DNA of 10,806 nucleotides from Cephalothrix spiralis (GCA_032353305.1 JAUCNG010392590.1:1-10806), one strand, 5' to 3'; counted from the first letter of the stretch, positions 1 through 7,924 are shown. The notes: generated from the letters alone by a model not told the origin. Made by a program: numbers and translations.

Positions 1-717
1 GACACCGACTGGGGTGGGGTGGGTGTTTTCGAAGGTAGAAAAAAGTTAGAGTACGTACTCTAATTTGGTGGGTGTCCAGAAAAATATAGGAGTACGTTCT
101 CTAGTTTGTGTGCGATGGAAAATTTTTAAAAAATTTTCCTAAAAACTGCGCTGCAATAAATTATTTCAAAAAATTTCAACTGCGTGCAAAAAATTTGGTG
201 GGTGCCTGGCAAAAACTTAGAATACGTACTCTAGTTTGGTGGGTGTCTGGCAAAATATCCAAAAAAAATAGAGAACGTACTCGCATTCGGTGGGTATCCG
301 ACAAAAAATCTCCAAAAATTAGATTACATACTCTAATTTGGTGAGTGTCTTGCAAAAAATCCCCAAAAAATTAGCATACGTACTCTAATTTTAGGGGTTG
401 TGGGGTAATTTTGAAAAAATTTCTAAAATGAAGTTGTAGTACGTCGGTGTCTGAAGTTGGAGTACAACCCTCCCCCCTCCGTGGAGAGTTACGCCGTAAA
501 CCCGACGTTAAATACGTAGAGTGGGATGTATTTCCGCAAGAGAAGCCTTCTCCCTTCGGGGTAAACACGCTCTTAGTATTATAGAAAATTGGATCTGACG
601 ACGCGAAGGGAGCACTAGATTTTAGATGCCAGCGAAAGCGTGACTGGGCGAGATAGGTCTCCAGAGTACCGGTACTGATTTTTTTTTAATTAAATATTTT
701 CTCAATTTATTTTTCAG
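1..717 (+). other. 3' part of upstream CLASP intron
   Basis: Everything left of exon a is taken as intron, because no exon matching the preceding TOG1 residues is visible and the entering phase is 1. It contains the palindromic minisatellite (about 40-450). A more GC-rich, non-repetitive patch (about 470-665) follows, with a GAGAAG-C-CTTCTC hairpin at 540-552 and a perfect 12-bp palindrome AGTACCGGTACT at 665-676. A T-rich tract (679-715) forms the acceptor tract of exon a. No coding potential is supported. Confidence 0.75.
40..450. repeat. minisatellite, ~51-bp unit with palindromic core
   Basis: A core related to TTAGAGTACGTACTCTAA recurs at 46-63 (perfect 18-bp palindrome), 88-104, 217-234, 269-286, 319-336 and 371-388. 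It is usually followed by ATTTGGTGGGTGTCTGG and an A-rich spacer with CCAAAAA. The four best copies are spaced 52, 50 and 52 bp. Between 105 and 216 the period is disturbed by about 75 bp of AT-rich sequence. A decayed seventh copy lies near 430-450. Copies have diverged, so the array is old rather than freshly expanded. It may start left of the window. Confidence 0.85.
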
Positions 718-761
718 TGATACCAGTATTAATTGACAGAACTGGAGACAGCAAGGACCAG
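718..761 (+). CDS. CLASP: CLASP exon a (44 nt, TOG1 HEAT repeat)
   Basis: A very short internal exon. The acceptor is ...atttttcag|TG and the donor is CCAG|gtataa. It begins with two bases that complete a codon from the previous exon, then reads I-P-V-L-I-D-R-T-G-D-S-K-D-Q. The L-I-D-R-x-G-D-x-K-D segment is a conserved stretch of the fourth or so HEAT unit of CLASP TOG1: the end of a helix followed by the turn where HEAT arrays carry an aspartate. The next exon begins with I-R-E, giving the HEAT-typical D-x-x-x-R spacing across the intron. The donor gtataa is the weakest of the four. In isolation a 44-nt exon would not be callable. The call depends on its splicing in frame to the next exon. 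Confidence 0.9.
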
Positions 762-920
762 GTATAAAAACACCACTTGTCAGGATATTTATTTCTTAGA
801 TTATTTAGTTATAAAGCTTTCTTTAAACTTAGTAAAACTTGTTCTCTCTATGGAACTGTGAACTTTAAATAAAGTTATCGTACAGGCCAAATTACTCATT
901 GATAAATAGACTCAGACATT

Positions 921-962
921 TTAAAAAGTTAGTCATTATTCAAATTTTAATGAACTTTTTAA
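921..962. repeat. AT-rich hairpin in intron 1
   Basis: The left arm TTAAAAAGTT..CATTA (921-938) pairs with TAATGAACTTTTTAA (948-962). That is 15 pairs with a 3-nt bulge on the left arm and a 9-nt loop. Composition is almost all A/T, so chance formation is not excluded. Confidence 0.55.
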
Positions 963-1556
963 GTTTTTGCCCACAGTGTGTCCCAAAAAAGTATAACGGT
1001 TAGATAACCTTATATTGGATATTTTGATGATTGCAAACGAATACGCCTGAATGAGTACAATCGTCTCTCTCCAATAAAATAGATTTTATGTAGATCGGTT
1101 CATAACTAAGCTTAGGGATCTAAAATAATTCTCTGGAAAACCTCCTGGTTTCATTTCACAAAAATCAAGAGGGTGAAATTTCTCATCACTCTAAAATTGT
1201 GCTTTAAAATGTAAATTTAGGTGTATTTCAATTTTCATCGATAATAGTGAATCGAATAATATAAGCAAGTTGTAAAAATCGATAAAGCAAAACATATTCA
1301 TGATCCAGTGATCCGGGGTATTCCGTTTCTTTCATACTGGGATTTACAGCCTAGAAATTGAACTCTTTGGTCTTTTGGGAAAATTGATGTAGCTCACTTG
1401 GTGTTGAACAGCTTTGCACCAAAAATTTTTTATTTGAAAGAAAAGACCATGATCTCTCGCAGGAGTAATATGGACAAATCATTATTAAGTAACAATATGA
1501 CGTCATTAAACTGTATCATTGATATCTGTTGGTGATTCGTGCGATACAAGCAATAA

Positions 1557-1681
1557 TTCATGGGTCTCGAGCCATAAAAAGTTACTGACACTCGTAATTT
1601 GCAATATTGCCCTCGTCTGCGAATCGGGCAATATAGAAAATAATCGTTGCGGAACCGTTTTCATGGCTCTGGTCCCATGAA
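1557..1681. repeat. 125-nt foldback with equal 56-nt arms (MITE-like)
   Basis: Left arm 1557-1612 and right arm 1626-1681 are imperfect inverted copies around a 13-nt loop. They pair at 37 of 56 positions without any gap (counted by hand). The ends are best conserved: TTCATGGG/CCCATGAA outside, GAGCCAT/ATGGCTC next, and ATATTGCCC/GGGCAATAT at the loop. Ungapped equal arms suggest one palindromic element that has since mutated. A fully palindromic MITE remnant is the simplest reading. A hairpin RNA precursor is possible but has no support. No target duplication was recognised. Confidence 0.6.
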
Positions 1682-1962
1682 TGAAGTATCTCTTGTACAT
1701 TTTATAAAGACACACTGTATTTTGGCTACCTTTACGTTTTCTTACAATAAGAAGGATAATGCTAATTTTGCTATGTCTATCAATTTCCTTTCAAGGTTTT
1801 TTAAGAAAATAAGGAAGAAATTTTGACTGACAACGTCTATTTCAATTTATCTTGAAATGAACTTTTAATTGTTAAATTTTTGAGAGTTACTCTATCCTCA
1901 ATTGATTATTTATTTTAATCAAATTTTCTTCCATAAATAATCTTTTTCAATTACCGTTTCAG

Positions 1963-2019
1963 ATTCGCGAAGCTGCTATTGAAATTTTAAAAAATATCAT
2001 GGACGTTTCAACTCCACAG
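1963..2019 (+). CDS. CLASP: CLASP exon b (57 nt, TOG1 HEAT repeat)
   Basis: A phase 0/0 exon of exactly 19 codons, reading I-R-E-A-A-I-E-I-L-K-N-I-M-D-V-S-T-P-Q. The acceptor is accgtttcag|ATT and the donor is CACAG|gtacgt, a near-consensus site. The I-R-E-x-x-x-x-I-L pattern is the second helix of a HEAT repeat, with the arginine conserved in TOG-type arrays. The terminal P-Q leads directly into Y-V-V-E-R-M of the next exon, as in vertebrate CLASP1/2, where a P-x-Y-[VI]-W segment occupies this position. Because the exon is a multiple of three with phase 0 at both ends, it could in principle be skipped without a frameshift. Nothing here shows that it is. Confidence 0.95.
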
Positions 2020-2235
2020 GTACGTTGCTTCTTTTTAATTAAATTCTATAAGGACCAACACTTGATGTTAACCTACAATTATATCTGCAAAATATGCTCT
2101 GGAATTTGGTGTGGGGGGTCGGTTAAGAGCTCTGACAACTGAACTGTGAGGCATTAGAGTGAATAAAAGTCGAAAGCTATGTCAAAAATCCAACTGAAAG
2201 TTAAAAATTAAAAGTTTAAAACTTTTAAAAGATGA

Positions 2236-2420
2236 TATGAAACTTTTGGTGTTCAATGTTAAAACCCCAGTTTTCGCCCCCCCCCCCCAGCTGAAAAGTT
2301 CGGGCGTAAACCAACTCATCAAATGTTTAAAAAGGGTCTACCTGAATTTGGTACCTCATGGCCCTTTACTTTTTGAAGGGCCCCAAAGATCAGAAGTGAT
2401 GATTAATTATGGTCTTAAAT
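2236..2420. repeat. interspersed repeat with C12 tract, copy A
   Basis: Shares an identical 25-base block (2264-2288, ending in twelve C) with 9002-9026. Looser similarity continues on both sides: TTGGTG..AA..TT upstream, and GAAA-GT..TAAACC..CATCAA plus a GAAGGG..GGCC..CAG segment downstream. Both copies are in the same orientation. The similarity is strong enough for a common repeat family, but the ends cannot be fixed. It could continue to the GGCCCCAGGGGCTCAG motif near 2850. Confidence 0.65.
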
Positions 2421-2890
2421 AACGGGTGGTTGGCTAAAAATGTAAAAATGCTACTTTCCCACCCTTTTCCATGATTTTTCAACTATTTCCAGTTGTTTTT
2501 GTACTCAAAATCATGTTTAAAGCATAAATAACACTAAAAAACAACATAATGGACCAAAGTAGCAAAAATTGGGTGGATAGTCAAAATTCGTAGAACAAAT
2601 ATGCGCACACTGGAAAATTTTAGCCACAGAAAAAGTGCCAAAAATAGTCAAATATTTGCAAAATGGGAAAAAAAATTGCAAACAGGGGTGGTGGTACCAA
2701 AAGTAGTGGAAAAATGGCAAAGTCCAAATTTAGGAGGTGGGTGGGCACCTTAACCCATTTTGCAATTTTTTCAATGGCCCCTCCTTAAAGATGCTATTTT
2801 CGATGGGGGAGGGGCAATATATTTTGTCCCTCAAAAATATATATTTATTGGCCCCAGGGGCTCAGAATTTTTCCTAGATTTTCGCGGGGA
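2421..2890. repeat. possible continuation of repetitive region
   Basis: G-rich/C-rich patches break the AT-rich background here: ccaccctttt, gtgggtgggcacc, and the inverted pair GCCCCTCC (2777-2784) / GGAGGGGC (2808-2815). The palindromic GCCCCAGGGGC lies at 2851-2861. These patches resemble the neighbouring C12 repeat in style and could be its body, but I see no direct copy elsewhere in the window. Confidence 0.3.
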
Positions 2891-3764
2891 CGCGAGTTGT
2901 AAAAAAGGCATCTGAACATTGAATATCAAACGTTCGATTAAACCTGAGAACATTAAATTAAATTATGACTATGTCGAAAGCAGTATTATGACCTGATGAA
3001 CCCAACGGGACTTGGCCTAGTCATTATTGTTTAATTTCTTCACAATATATTTACATTTCGTTTCAAAATCATACTTAAAACTCTTATAGCAACCTTATAT
3101 AGAAAATGTGTACTTCTTAAGTAAATGATATTCTACTTAATATAGATTCTCTAACAGGTTTTGTCTAGAAGTCAGAACTTATCTACCGCTATGTAAAAAT
3201 CACAAGTGGGTTTGAAATTTCCTATTTTACGTAATTCGTACAAAATCATGCGGTTACTTCACAGACATTCTACAATGTTCTAAAAGTCACAATTAAATGT
3301 TATAGGCAAAAATATACCTCCTATCTCCCAATATCTTATCGTAAACAACTTCTGATCTCGTCAAAAATATTTTGACAGATAGACTAAAAAGGCTTTGTAC
3401 GTCTTGACAAAATACAATGACTGATAATTTTTTATAAAGAACTTTTTTAATATCAATATTTTTCTCATATCAATACAGTACATGTTACCTTTTAAAAAGT
3501 CTGTTAATAAAAAGTTCATAACAATTTGTTTTGCCTATTTGGATCGATTGATAAATTTGTATAAAGATTTCTTTAGTCATGAAAATAAATGAAAAATTAG
3601 TTTTTCCTAAATATTGATCCTGATTAATCACATAGAAGTAGGACATTTTATATATTTTCATTATAGGTATAGACATAGACAAATGGTATAGACATAAAGG
3701 CCTGGATTTTGTTGAATGTGCCACGATTGTCCATAATTAAGCCCTCCCCAAGTCCTACTTTTAA

Positions 3765-3780
3765 GATACCTCGGTATCTG
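3765..3780. repeat. short palindromic hairpin AGATACC-TC-GGTATCT
   Basis: A 7-bp perfect stem with a two-base centre. It is followed by TGTACTAATTTTTTT, which resembles GGTACTGATTTTTTTT just after the palindrome at 665-676. The pair may mark the ends of related degraded repeats. Confidence 0.35.
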
Positions 3781-3950
3781 TACTAATTTTTTTGTTGGCG
3801 ACCTTCTTTTTTCAAAGTTAGACCAAAGATTATTTTTTCTGTCTTATGACTAAAGTGAAAAATTTCGAAAATTTGATACCACATTATATGGAGAAAATTA
3901 TTTTGATTATAACCTCTGATACATTTTTTACAGTATATACGCTGAAAAGA

Positions 3951-4034
3951 CCATCTGAGGACCAGCCCTCGTACCAGGGGCTCTGATTGATATAGTAACT
4001 GAAACAATGGGGACGAGGGCCGGTCCTCAGACGG
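3951..4034. repeat. 22-bp inverted repeat with 40-nt loop
   Basis: The left arm 3951-3972 begins CCATCTGAGGACC and ends GCCCTCGT. The right arm is 4013-4034. The two arms are reverse complements at 20 of 22 positions, and both mismatches are transitions. The arms are GC-rich in an AT-rich intron, so this is not a composition effect. The right arm contains the CGGTCCTCAG motif that is reiterated to its right. Confidence 0.8.
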
Positions 4035-4160
4035 TCGCCGCAATAAATACGGTCCTCAGCTGGGCTTTGGGTCCTCAAGATGAATTCTGTTGCAATAAAT
4101 ACGGTCCCCAGATGAGCTTTTGTGTCCTTTGACGGTCGGTCCTCAGCCAGACTTGACAGC
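4021..4160. repeat. tandem repeat, 52-bp period, CGGTCCTCAG motif
   Basis: GCAATAAATACGGTC occurs at 4040 and again at 4092, exactly 52 bp apart, each followed by a C[TC]CAG..GAGC/GGGC segment. CGGTCCTCAG (or one mismatch) occurs at 4021, 4050, 4102 and 4137. Together with the inverted arm at 3951 this makes a compact array of the same decamer in both orientations. The repeat creates an apparent minus-strand open frame of about 100 codons over 3884-4189, which I regard as non-coding. Confidence 0.7.
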
Positions 4161-4461
4161 TGGTTAATAAATTCACGAAAAGTGGTCAAGTTTTTATCAC
4201 TGATGCTTTCAGTTGAAACGCTCGTCTATTTTGAAATACTATTTTTCCACCTCACTCCGCTCGTCTCCTTTGAAATGATTAAATTAAATATTCTATTCCA
4301 GGATGAGAACAGCGCTGGGGTAAATTTATTTGCAATCTCACAAAACACGATATAATAGAGACTAATGCATAATGCCTTATCTAACAAAACCTAAATCTGT
4401 GCTTCACTTATTACGTGCTATGTAAGGATAATAAAAGTCAGGCATAAAATTCGAATCCATC

Positions 4462-4485
4462 AAATGTCAAATGAAATTGACATTT
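4462..4485. repeat. perfect 9-bp hairpin
   Basis: AAATGTCAA (4462-4470) and TTGACATTT (4477-4485) enclose a 6-nt loop. It is a single AT-rich hairpin with no assigned function. Confidence 0.4.
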
Positions 4486-4677
4486 ATATCTATGACATGA
4501 TTATTTGACTGTGTCAGAGTTTGTAAACATTATAGCATATACGATACATGTATGTTCAGTCCACAATTCAGTTATACTGTATTATGAAAAAGCACATAAT
4601 AAATTTAATTATATTTCATAGATAATAAACAAAAACGTAACAAAATTTTGAAGATCTAAAAATTGAGAATTATTAAT

Positions 4678-4849
4678 ATCTTCGTTTTATAGTGTTAAAA
4701 ACACAATAAAACTTGTTTTATGAATGAGGTAGAAATTCCTCATTGTAACCAAACCACCAAAGAATTTAGATAATTTGATGAGGTAGATTTTGAAAATTAA
4801 AAAAGTATCTAATCTTCGTTTTACATTGTTTCAAGGTAAACAATAAAAC
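4678..4849. repeat. direct repeat of a hairpin, 134 bp apart
   Basis: ATCTTCGTTTTA starts both halves (4678 and 4812). Each half folds: GTTTTATAGTGTT (4684-4696) against AACACAATAAAAC (4700-4712), 12 of 13 pairs, and GTTTTACATTGTTT (4818-4831) against AAACAATAAAAC (4838-4849), with a 2-nt bulge. Both end in AATAAAACTTG. Between them, AATGAGG (4723-4729) and CCTCATT (4738-4744) form another hairpin, and TGAGGTAGA appears twice. It is most simply an ancient duplication of a palindromic repeat. Confidence 0.6.
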
Positions 4850-5186
4850 TTGGTTAATATTTTAAGTTTTGAAAAACAAAATACGTCAGTTCATAAATTA
4901 TTTTGAATTGAACATCAGCCTTTAAGGTTGTGCAAGTTTAGTTTTAAAATCATAATACAAAAAATAATTTCTATCAAAATTTAGTTGATTTTCTCAACTC
5001 TGAGTGGGCCCTTTACATGTGGTTTACCAACTATGGAAAAAATGTACATGTACTCCTACGCCTAGAGGATGCCCAAACTCAAATTTTTCATCACCCATAA
5101 ATTTCTTGATGTCTAAAATGTTTTTTTTTTACAAAAGGCCCATGTGTATGTACATTTGTTTCACGACTCCCCTGATTGAGGTAGTG

Positions 5187-5257
5187 TTTATTATGACCGA
5201 GATCTCTGTCATGATAACCAAAATGTAGATTTATTATGACCATTTCTGTCATAATAA
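5187..5257. repeat. two tandem TTATTATGAC...GTCATAATAA hairpins
   Basis: The second hairpin is perfect: TTATTATGAC 5231-5240, loop 5241-5247, GTCATAATAA 5248-5257. The first (5187-5217) has one mismatch in the stem, and its loop contains the palindrome GAGATCTC. The shared TTTATTATGACC starts are 43 bp apart. The pair is flanked by CCCCTG at 5168-5173 and AGAGCCCCTG at 5260-5269, the second of which is the exact inverse of CAGGGGCTCT at 3975-3984. This could be a subterminal hairpin region of a hAT-type element, whose other end I could not identify. Confidence 0.55.
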
Positions 5258-5564
5258 CTAGAGCCCCTGATAAAGTGAGATAAAAATTGACTGAAATACA
5301 TGTATCTGAGACTTCTGTTCCAAATTATTAATGAAGAAGTAAGTTTAATAATCTGAGATAACGTTTGAAATAATTAATTAAAACCTTAACTAAATAATAA
5401 TCTGTTTTGTTAACTTCTTTAAATTAAGCAATTTCAATGAATATTTGAACGTTTGAAATGCGAAAATAAAAAAGGATGGTCTGGAATGCAACTACCAAAT
5501 AATCTGCACTTTTACCTCCTTTATACTGGTACCTATTTACCAATATTGCAAGTACTTGTAGTTC

Positions 5565-5803
5565 GGGATGACCCAATGTTTAGAAAACCTGAAAATGTCA
5601 TGGAATTCCTAAATTGACCTGGAAATGTTATGGCAATTTTTGAATAAAATGTCGTCCAAGCAAAATTATTTGTCTCGACTATTATTTGGGCACTTGTGAA
5701 AATGTCGCGACTGACTGTCTTCCCAGACTTTTTCAAGATGCGACTGGAAATTTGCTGGAATTGTCACAAAATTTTGTTTTCAGTAAGATGTGTGGTCACG
5801 TCA
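5565..5803. mobile_element. degenerate copy of the GTCAGGG-family element
   Basis: The left side reads CGGGATGACCCAATG, then AAAACCTG, ATGTCATGGAATTC and ACCTGGAAATGTTATGG. This is the same order of motifs as in the better copy at 8833 (CAGGGTGACC, AAAACCTGG, AAGTCAGGGAAA). The right side ends with GTGGTCAC (5792-5799), the exact reverse complement of GTGACCAC at 8837-8844, as expected for an inverted terminus. The interior has TTATTTGTC and ATGTCGCGA, like 9271-9315. It is strongly mutated, with no coding content and no clear target duplication. Confidence 0.45.
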
Positions 5804-5972
5804 CCTATTAATAACTAGAGAATAAAAACTCTTTCTGCTATGATACTTGAATGAACTAACATCTCATAGCTTTTTTCTATAGGCTGCAACATTATAACAC
5901 TAGTGTCTATTTTAAAACATAAATCTAAGGCGAACAAATTGTTTTTTTATGCAAAACAATTGAATAGAAAAT

Positions 5973-6045
5973 AACAGGTGTCCTCTGTCTAAAACAGAGA
6001 TAATCAATAATGAAATGAAATCAATTGACGAGGATAAAACCTGTT
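5973..6045. repeat. branched foldback (outer stem with two inner hairpins)
   Basis: The outer arms AACAGGT (5973-5979) and ACCTGTT (6039-6045) are followed inward by CCTC (5982-5985) and GAGG (6030-6033). Inside are CTCTGT/ACAGAG (5983-5988 / 5994-5999, overlapping the CCTC) and TCAAT/ATTGA (6004-6008 / 6024-6028). The CCTC-GAGG and CTCTGT-ACAGAG pairings compete for the same bases. It is a single copy in the window. Confidence 0.45.
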
Positions 6046-6707
6046 ACAAAATTGAGATTTACATGATAAATATTAGATTATAATGTTTTGTTTTGTTAAC
6101 GGTGAACGATAGGTTCTATGTGTTAAGTTTTCGATACATGTCCAATAACGACAGTTTAATCGATTGCTTTGACGATTCGATAATTTTGTTATTGTCAAAT
6201 CGACAAGTCGACATTTTTAATTGACAAATTTGATTTTCAAAATCGTCAATTTAAATGTCATCAATGCAAAATTAAAAATTGACAAAATTTAAAATCTCAA
6301 CTGTTTTATTTAATTTGTAAACTGTCATTGCATAGACCAGAAGCGCATAAACATAACTCAAGTTTGATGTATGTTCTAGGTATTTCAAGACCTCTAGAGG
6401 CTATACTATAAGCATTTATATGCATGAACCCTTTCAGTATCATTACATTTTATGTTTCGTCAATGATTTGAACTTAAGGTTTCTGATAATCCTTGGATAA
6501 TCAAAGATTCAATGGCGAAAATAGCCATAAATGTTGAAGAAAATTTAGAATGTAATGCATAGCCTGAACAAAATTCTTGTTCCCACTACTTTCCTACATC
6601 CCCATCTTGATGCTCTTTCCTTCTAGGCATGATCAGGCACTTATCATCAATATGTCAAAAAATATTTATATATCATAAAAATAAAAATTTATTTTTTTAC
6701 TTTTCAG

Positions 6708-6799
6708 TATGTTGTAGAGAGAATGACTTCAGCTTTTGGACACAAGCTATGGAAAGTAAGGGAATCGGTGCTGCTATGTATAAAGGCTGCATTAGAGAA
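6708..6799 (+). CDS. CLASP: CLASP exon c (92 nt, TOG1 HEAT repeats)
   Basis: Starts after ttacttttcag in phase 0 and encodes 30 codons plus two bases, from Y-V-V-E-R-M-T-S-A-F-G-H-K to V-L-L-C-I-K-A-A-L-E-(K). The donor is GAGAA|gtacgt, so the last codon (K) is split 2+1 with exon d. The pattern F-x-H-K-x-x-x-x-R-E-x-x-x-x-C-[IL] matches the CLASP TOG1 segment where one HEAT loop (G-H-K) precedes an R-E-containing helix. Those basic loop residues lie on the surface that TOG domains use for tubulin, though for CLASP TOG1 tubulin binding is weaker than for TOG2 and TOG3. An ATG-initiated reading in another frame over this exon is a shadow. Confidence 0.96.
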
Positions 6800-6825
6800 G
6801 TACGTATATAATCAGTATAACAGTT

Positions 6826-7027
6826 CAGGATGAACCTTGAAAGTCAGGGAATTGAAAATTGGTCAGGGAAAGTCAGGAAAATCATCTTTGTGGTCAGGGA
6901 AAATTTTCGGAAATACCAAAAAAAATGTCGTGTCTTATACTTAATTATAATTTTCGGCGCCTTCGGCGCAGCTCAGCTTTATTACATTGGTTTGTAAGAT
7001 TTATATTAAGTTGAGAAAATGATCCTG
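6826..7027. mobile_element. GTCAGGG-family element, short copy
   Basis: Starts CAGGATGAACCTTGAAAG, 26 bases downstream of exon c, with GTCAGGGAA-type units at about 6842-6910 (four copies). The possible right end ATGATCCTG (7019-7027) resembles the right end of the copy at 8833 (TTGATCACC..CCTG). Between them lies a strong GC hairpin GCGCC-TTC-GGCGC (6957-6969) that is absent from the other copies. The left end and the GTCAGGG units are clear. The right boundary is a guess, and only GTT is shared in the flanks. Confidence 0.5.
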
Positions 7028-7489
7028 GTTAATCTGTAGACACCCTGGTGTTCCTTGTGTTTGGAACAGGGTTTTCAACGACACTGGTATCGGTATCACC
7101 GATTCTAAGTCCTACAGTATCTGCCCACCCTTACCAATAATAAATTCTAAATTCTATTTAAAAAATTTATTGGTATGTTATTTTATATAATTTTTCAATA
7201 ATTTTTTTTAAATAGTACTTGGTCGCTGTTATTTTAAGACCAAATGAAACCATAATCTTAGGTACTTGACGAATCCGAAGATCGGTCCATAAGCTTTCTA
7301 TGTTTACGTCCCGGGCGCATCATGGTTATACTAGGTCTTAATATAAAAATGCCGTCCTTGCTCAATGTATGACCCTTTCAAATTGTATGCTGTTCAATCA
7401 GGTTCCATCATGTCCAAATGGCACATGGTCAAATTGGATTAATTTGAATATTTGGTCTGTACATTTTAATTAATGTAATAACCTGGCAT

Positions 7490-7870
7490 AGAGATCAACG
7501 TTGAACCAGCGCGCAGCGGCCACTGTGTCAAACTGCAGTAAGGAGGTGTTGAACGGGGTAGGGTGTTTCTCGACCGACTTAGAGATCGACTTTTGATCCC
7601 GCTGGAATGCTGGATGATCGTCAGGCGCTATTATTTGGCCTGACCATGCCATTCAATCTAGGCATGGTCCAGCGGCCCTATAAACACTCTGTTACATGGA
7701 TACTTCCCATTCCCGCTTCACCACATCCTTACTCGCACAGCATAGTTCAGTGCCAGATTTTCATTCCTGGAAGTCTGTCCCTGAATTGGAGCAGCCTCTG
7801 TCGGTGCGTCAGACCTGGCCTAGGCCCAATTCTTCATGCTGGTCATGAAACACAATTCTGCGGACCCCCA
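7490..7870. other. GC-richer block inside the hAT-like element
   Basis: Composition shifts here from about two-thirds A/T to near balance. Short open frames exist on both strands (about 60 codons on - at 7470-7652, 90 codons on + at 7607-7879). Neither has a recognisable motif, and the minus frame meets stops when extended toward 7880. It could be captured host sequence or a decayed coding remnant. I cannot name it. Confidence 0.35.
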
Positions 7871-7924
7871 AAGAATTAAAATTTTATAATATAAATTAAA
7901 TGATTTTTCAGAATTTAAACGTCA

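Larger units (their letters stand above)
762..1962 (+). other. CLASP intron 1 (phase 0, 1201 bp)
   Basis: Runs from gtataa to cccgtttcag-type acceptor sequence after exon a. It is AT-rich and has no coding signal. Two strong foldbacks (921-962 and 1557-1681) are listed separately. Outside them I see only low-complexity sequence and a short TTGGTG/CACCAA inverted pair near 1400. Confidence 0.85.
2020..6707 (+). other. CLASP intron 2 (phase 0, 4688 bp)
   Basis: The longest intron in the window, from gtacgt after exon b to ttacttttcag before exon c. It carries the C12 repeat region (about 2236-2890), the inverted and tandem repeat complex (3951-4160), hairpin pairs (4462-4485, 4678-4849, 5187-5257), a degenerate transposon copy (about 5565-5803) and a branched foldback (5973-6045). 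Stretches 2900-3750, 4160-4450 and 6050-6700 show only AT-rich unique sequence, apart from a weak inverted motif near 6211-6258 and a perfect CCTCTAGAGG palindrome at 6391-6400. Open frames of up to 101 codons inside it have no recognisable similarity and overlap repeats. Confidence 0.85.

Noticed and set aside
371-568. 65-codon minus-strand open frame over the minisatellite edge
   Set aside because: No recognisable protein, and it overlaps repeat sequence in an intron.
3783-4189. Minus-strand open frames of 86 and 101 codons
   Set aside because: They run through the inverted and tandem repeat complex. Repeated peptide fragments reflect DNA repeats, the period of 52 bp is not a multiple of three, and no family is recognisable.
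4723-4744. let-7-like seed TGAGGTAG in a hairpin
   Set aside because: Only the first eight bases match let-7. The rest of the mature sequence is absent and the stem is just 7 bp.
2855-5269. One large hAT element from CAGGGGCTC (2855) or CAGGGGCTCT (3975) to AGAGCCCCTG (5269)
   Set aside because: The 8-bp flanks of these candidates do not match each other, and the 3975 copy lies in the loop of another inverted repeat.
7607-7879. 90-codon plus-strand open frame in the GC-rich block
   Set aside because: No motif is recognised, codon use looks random and the frame ends in repeat sequence. It is kept only as an unnamed GC-rich block.
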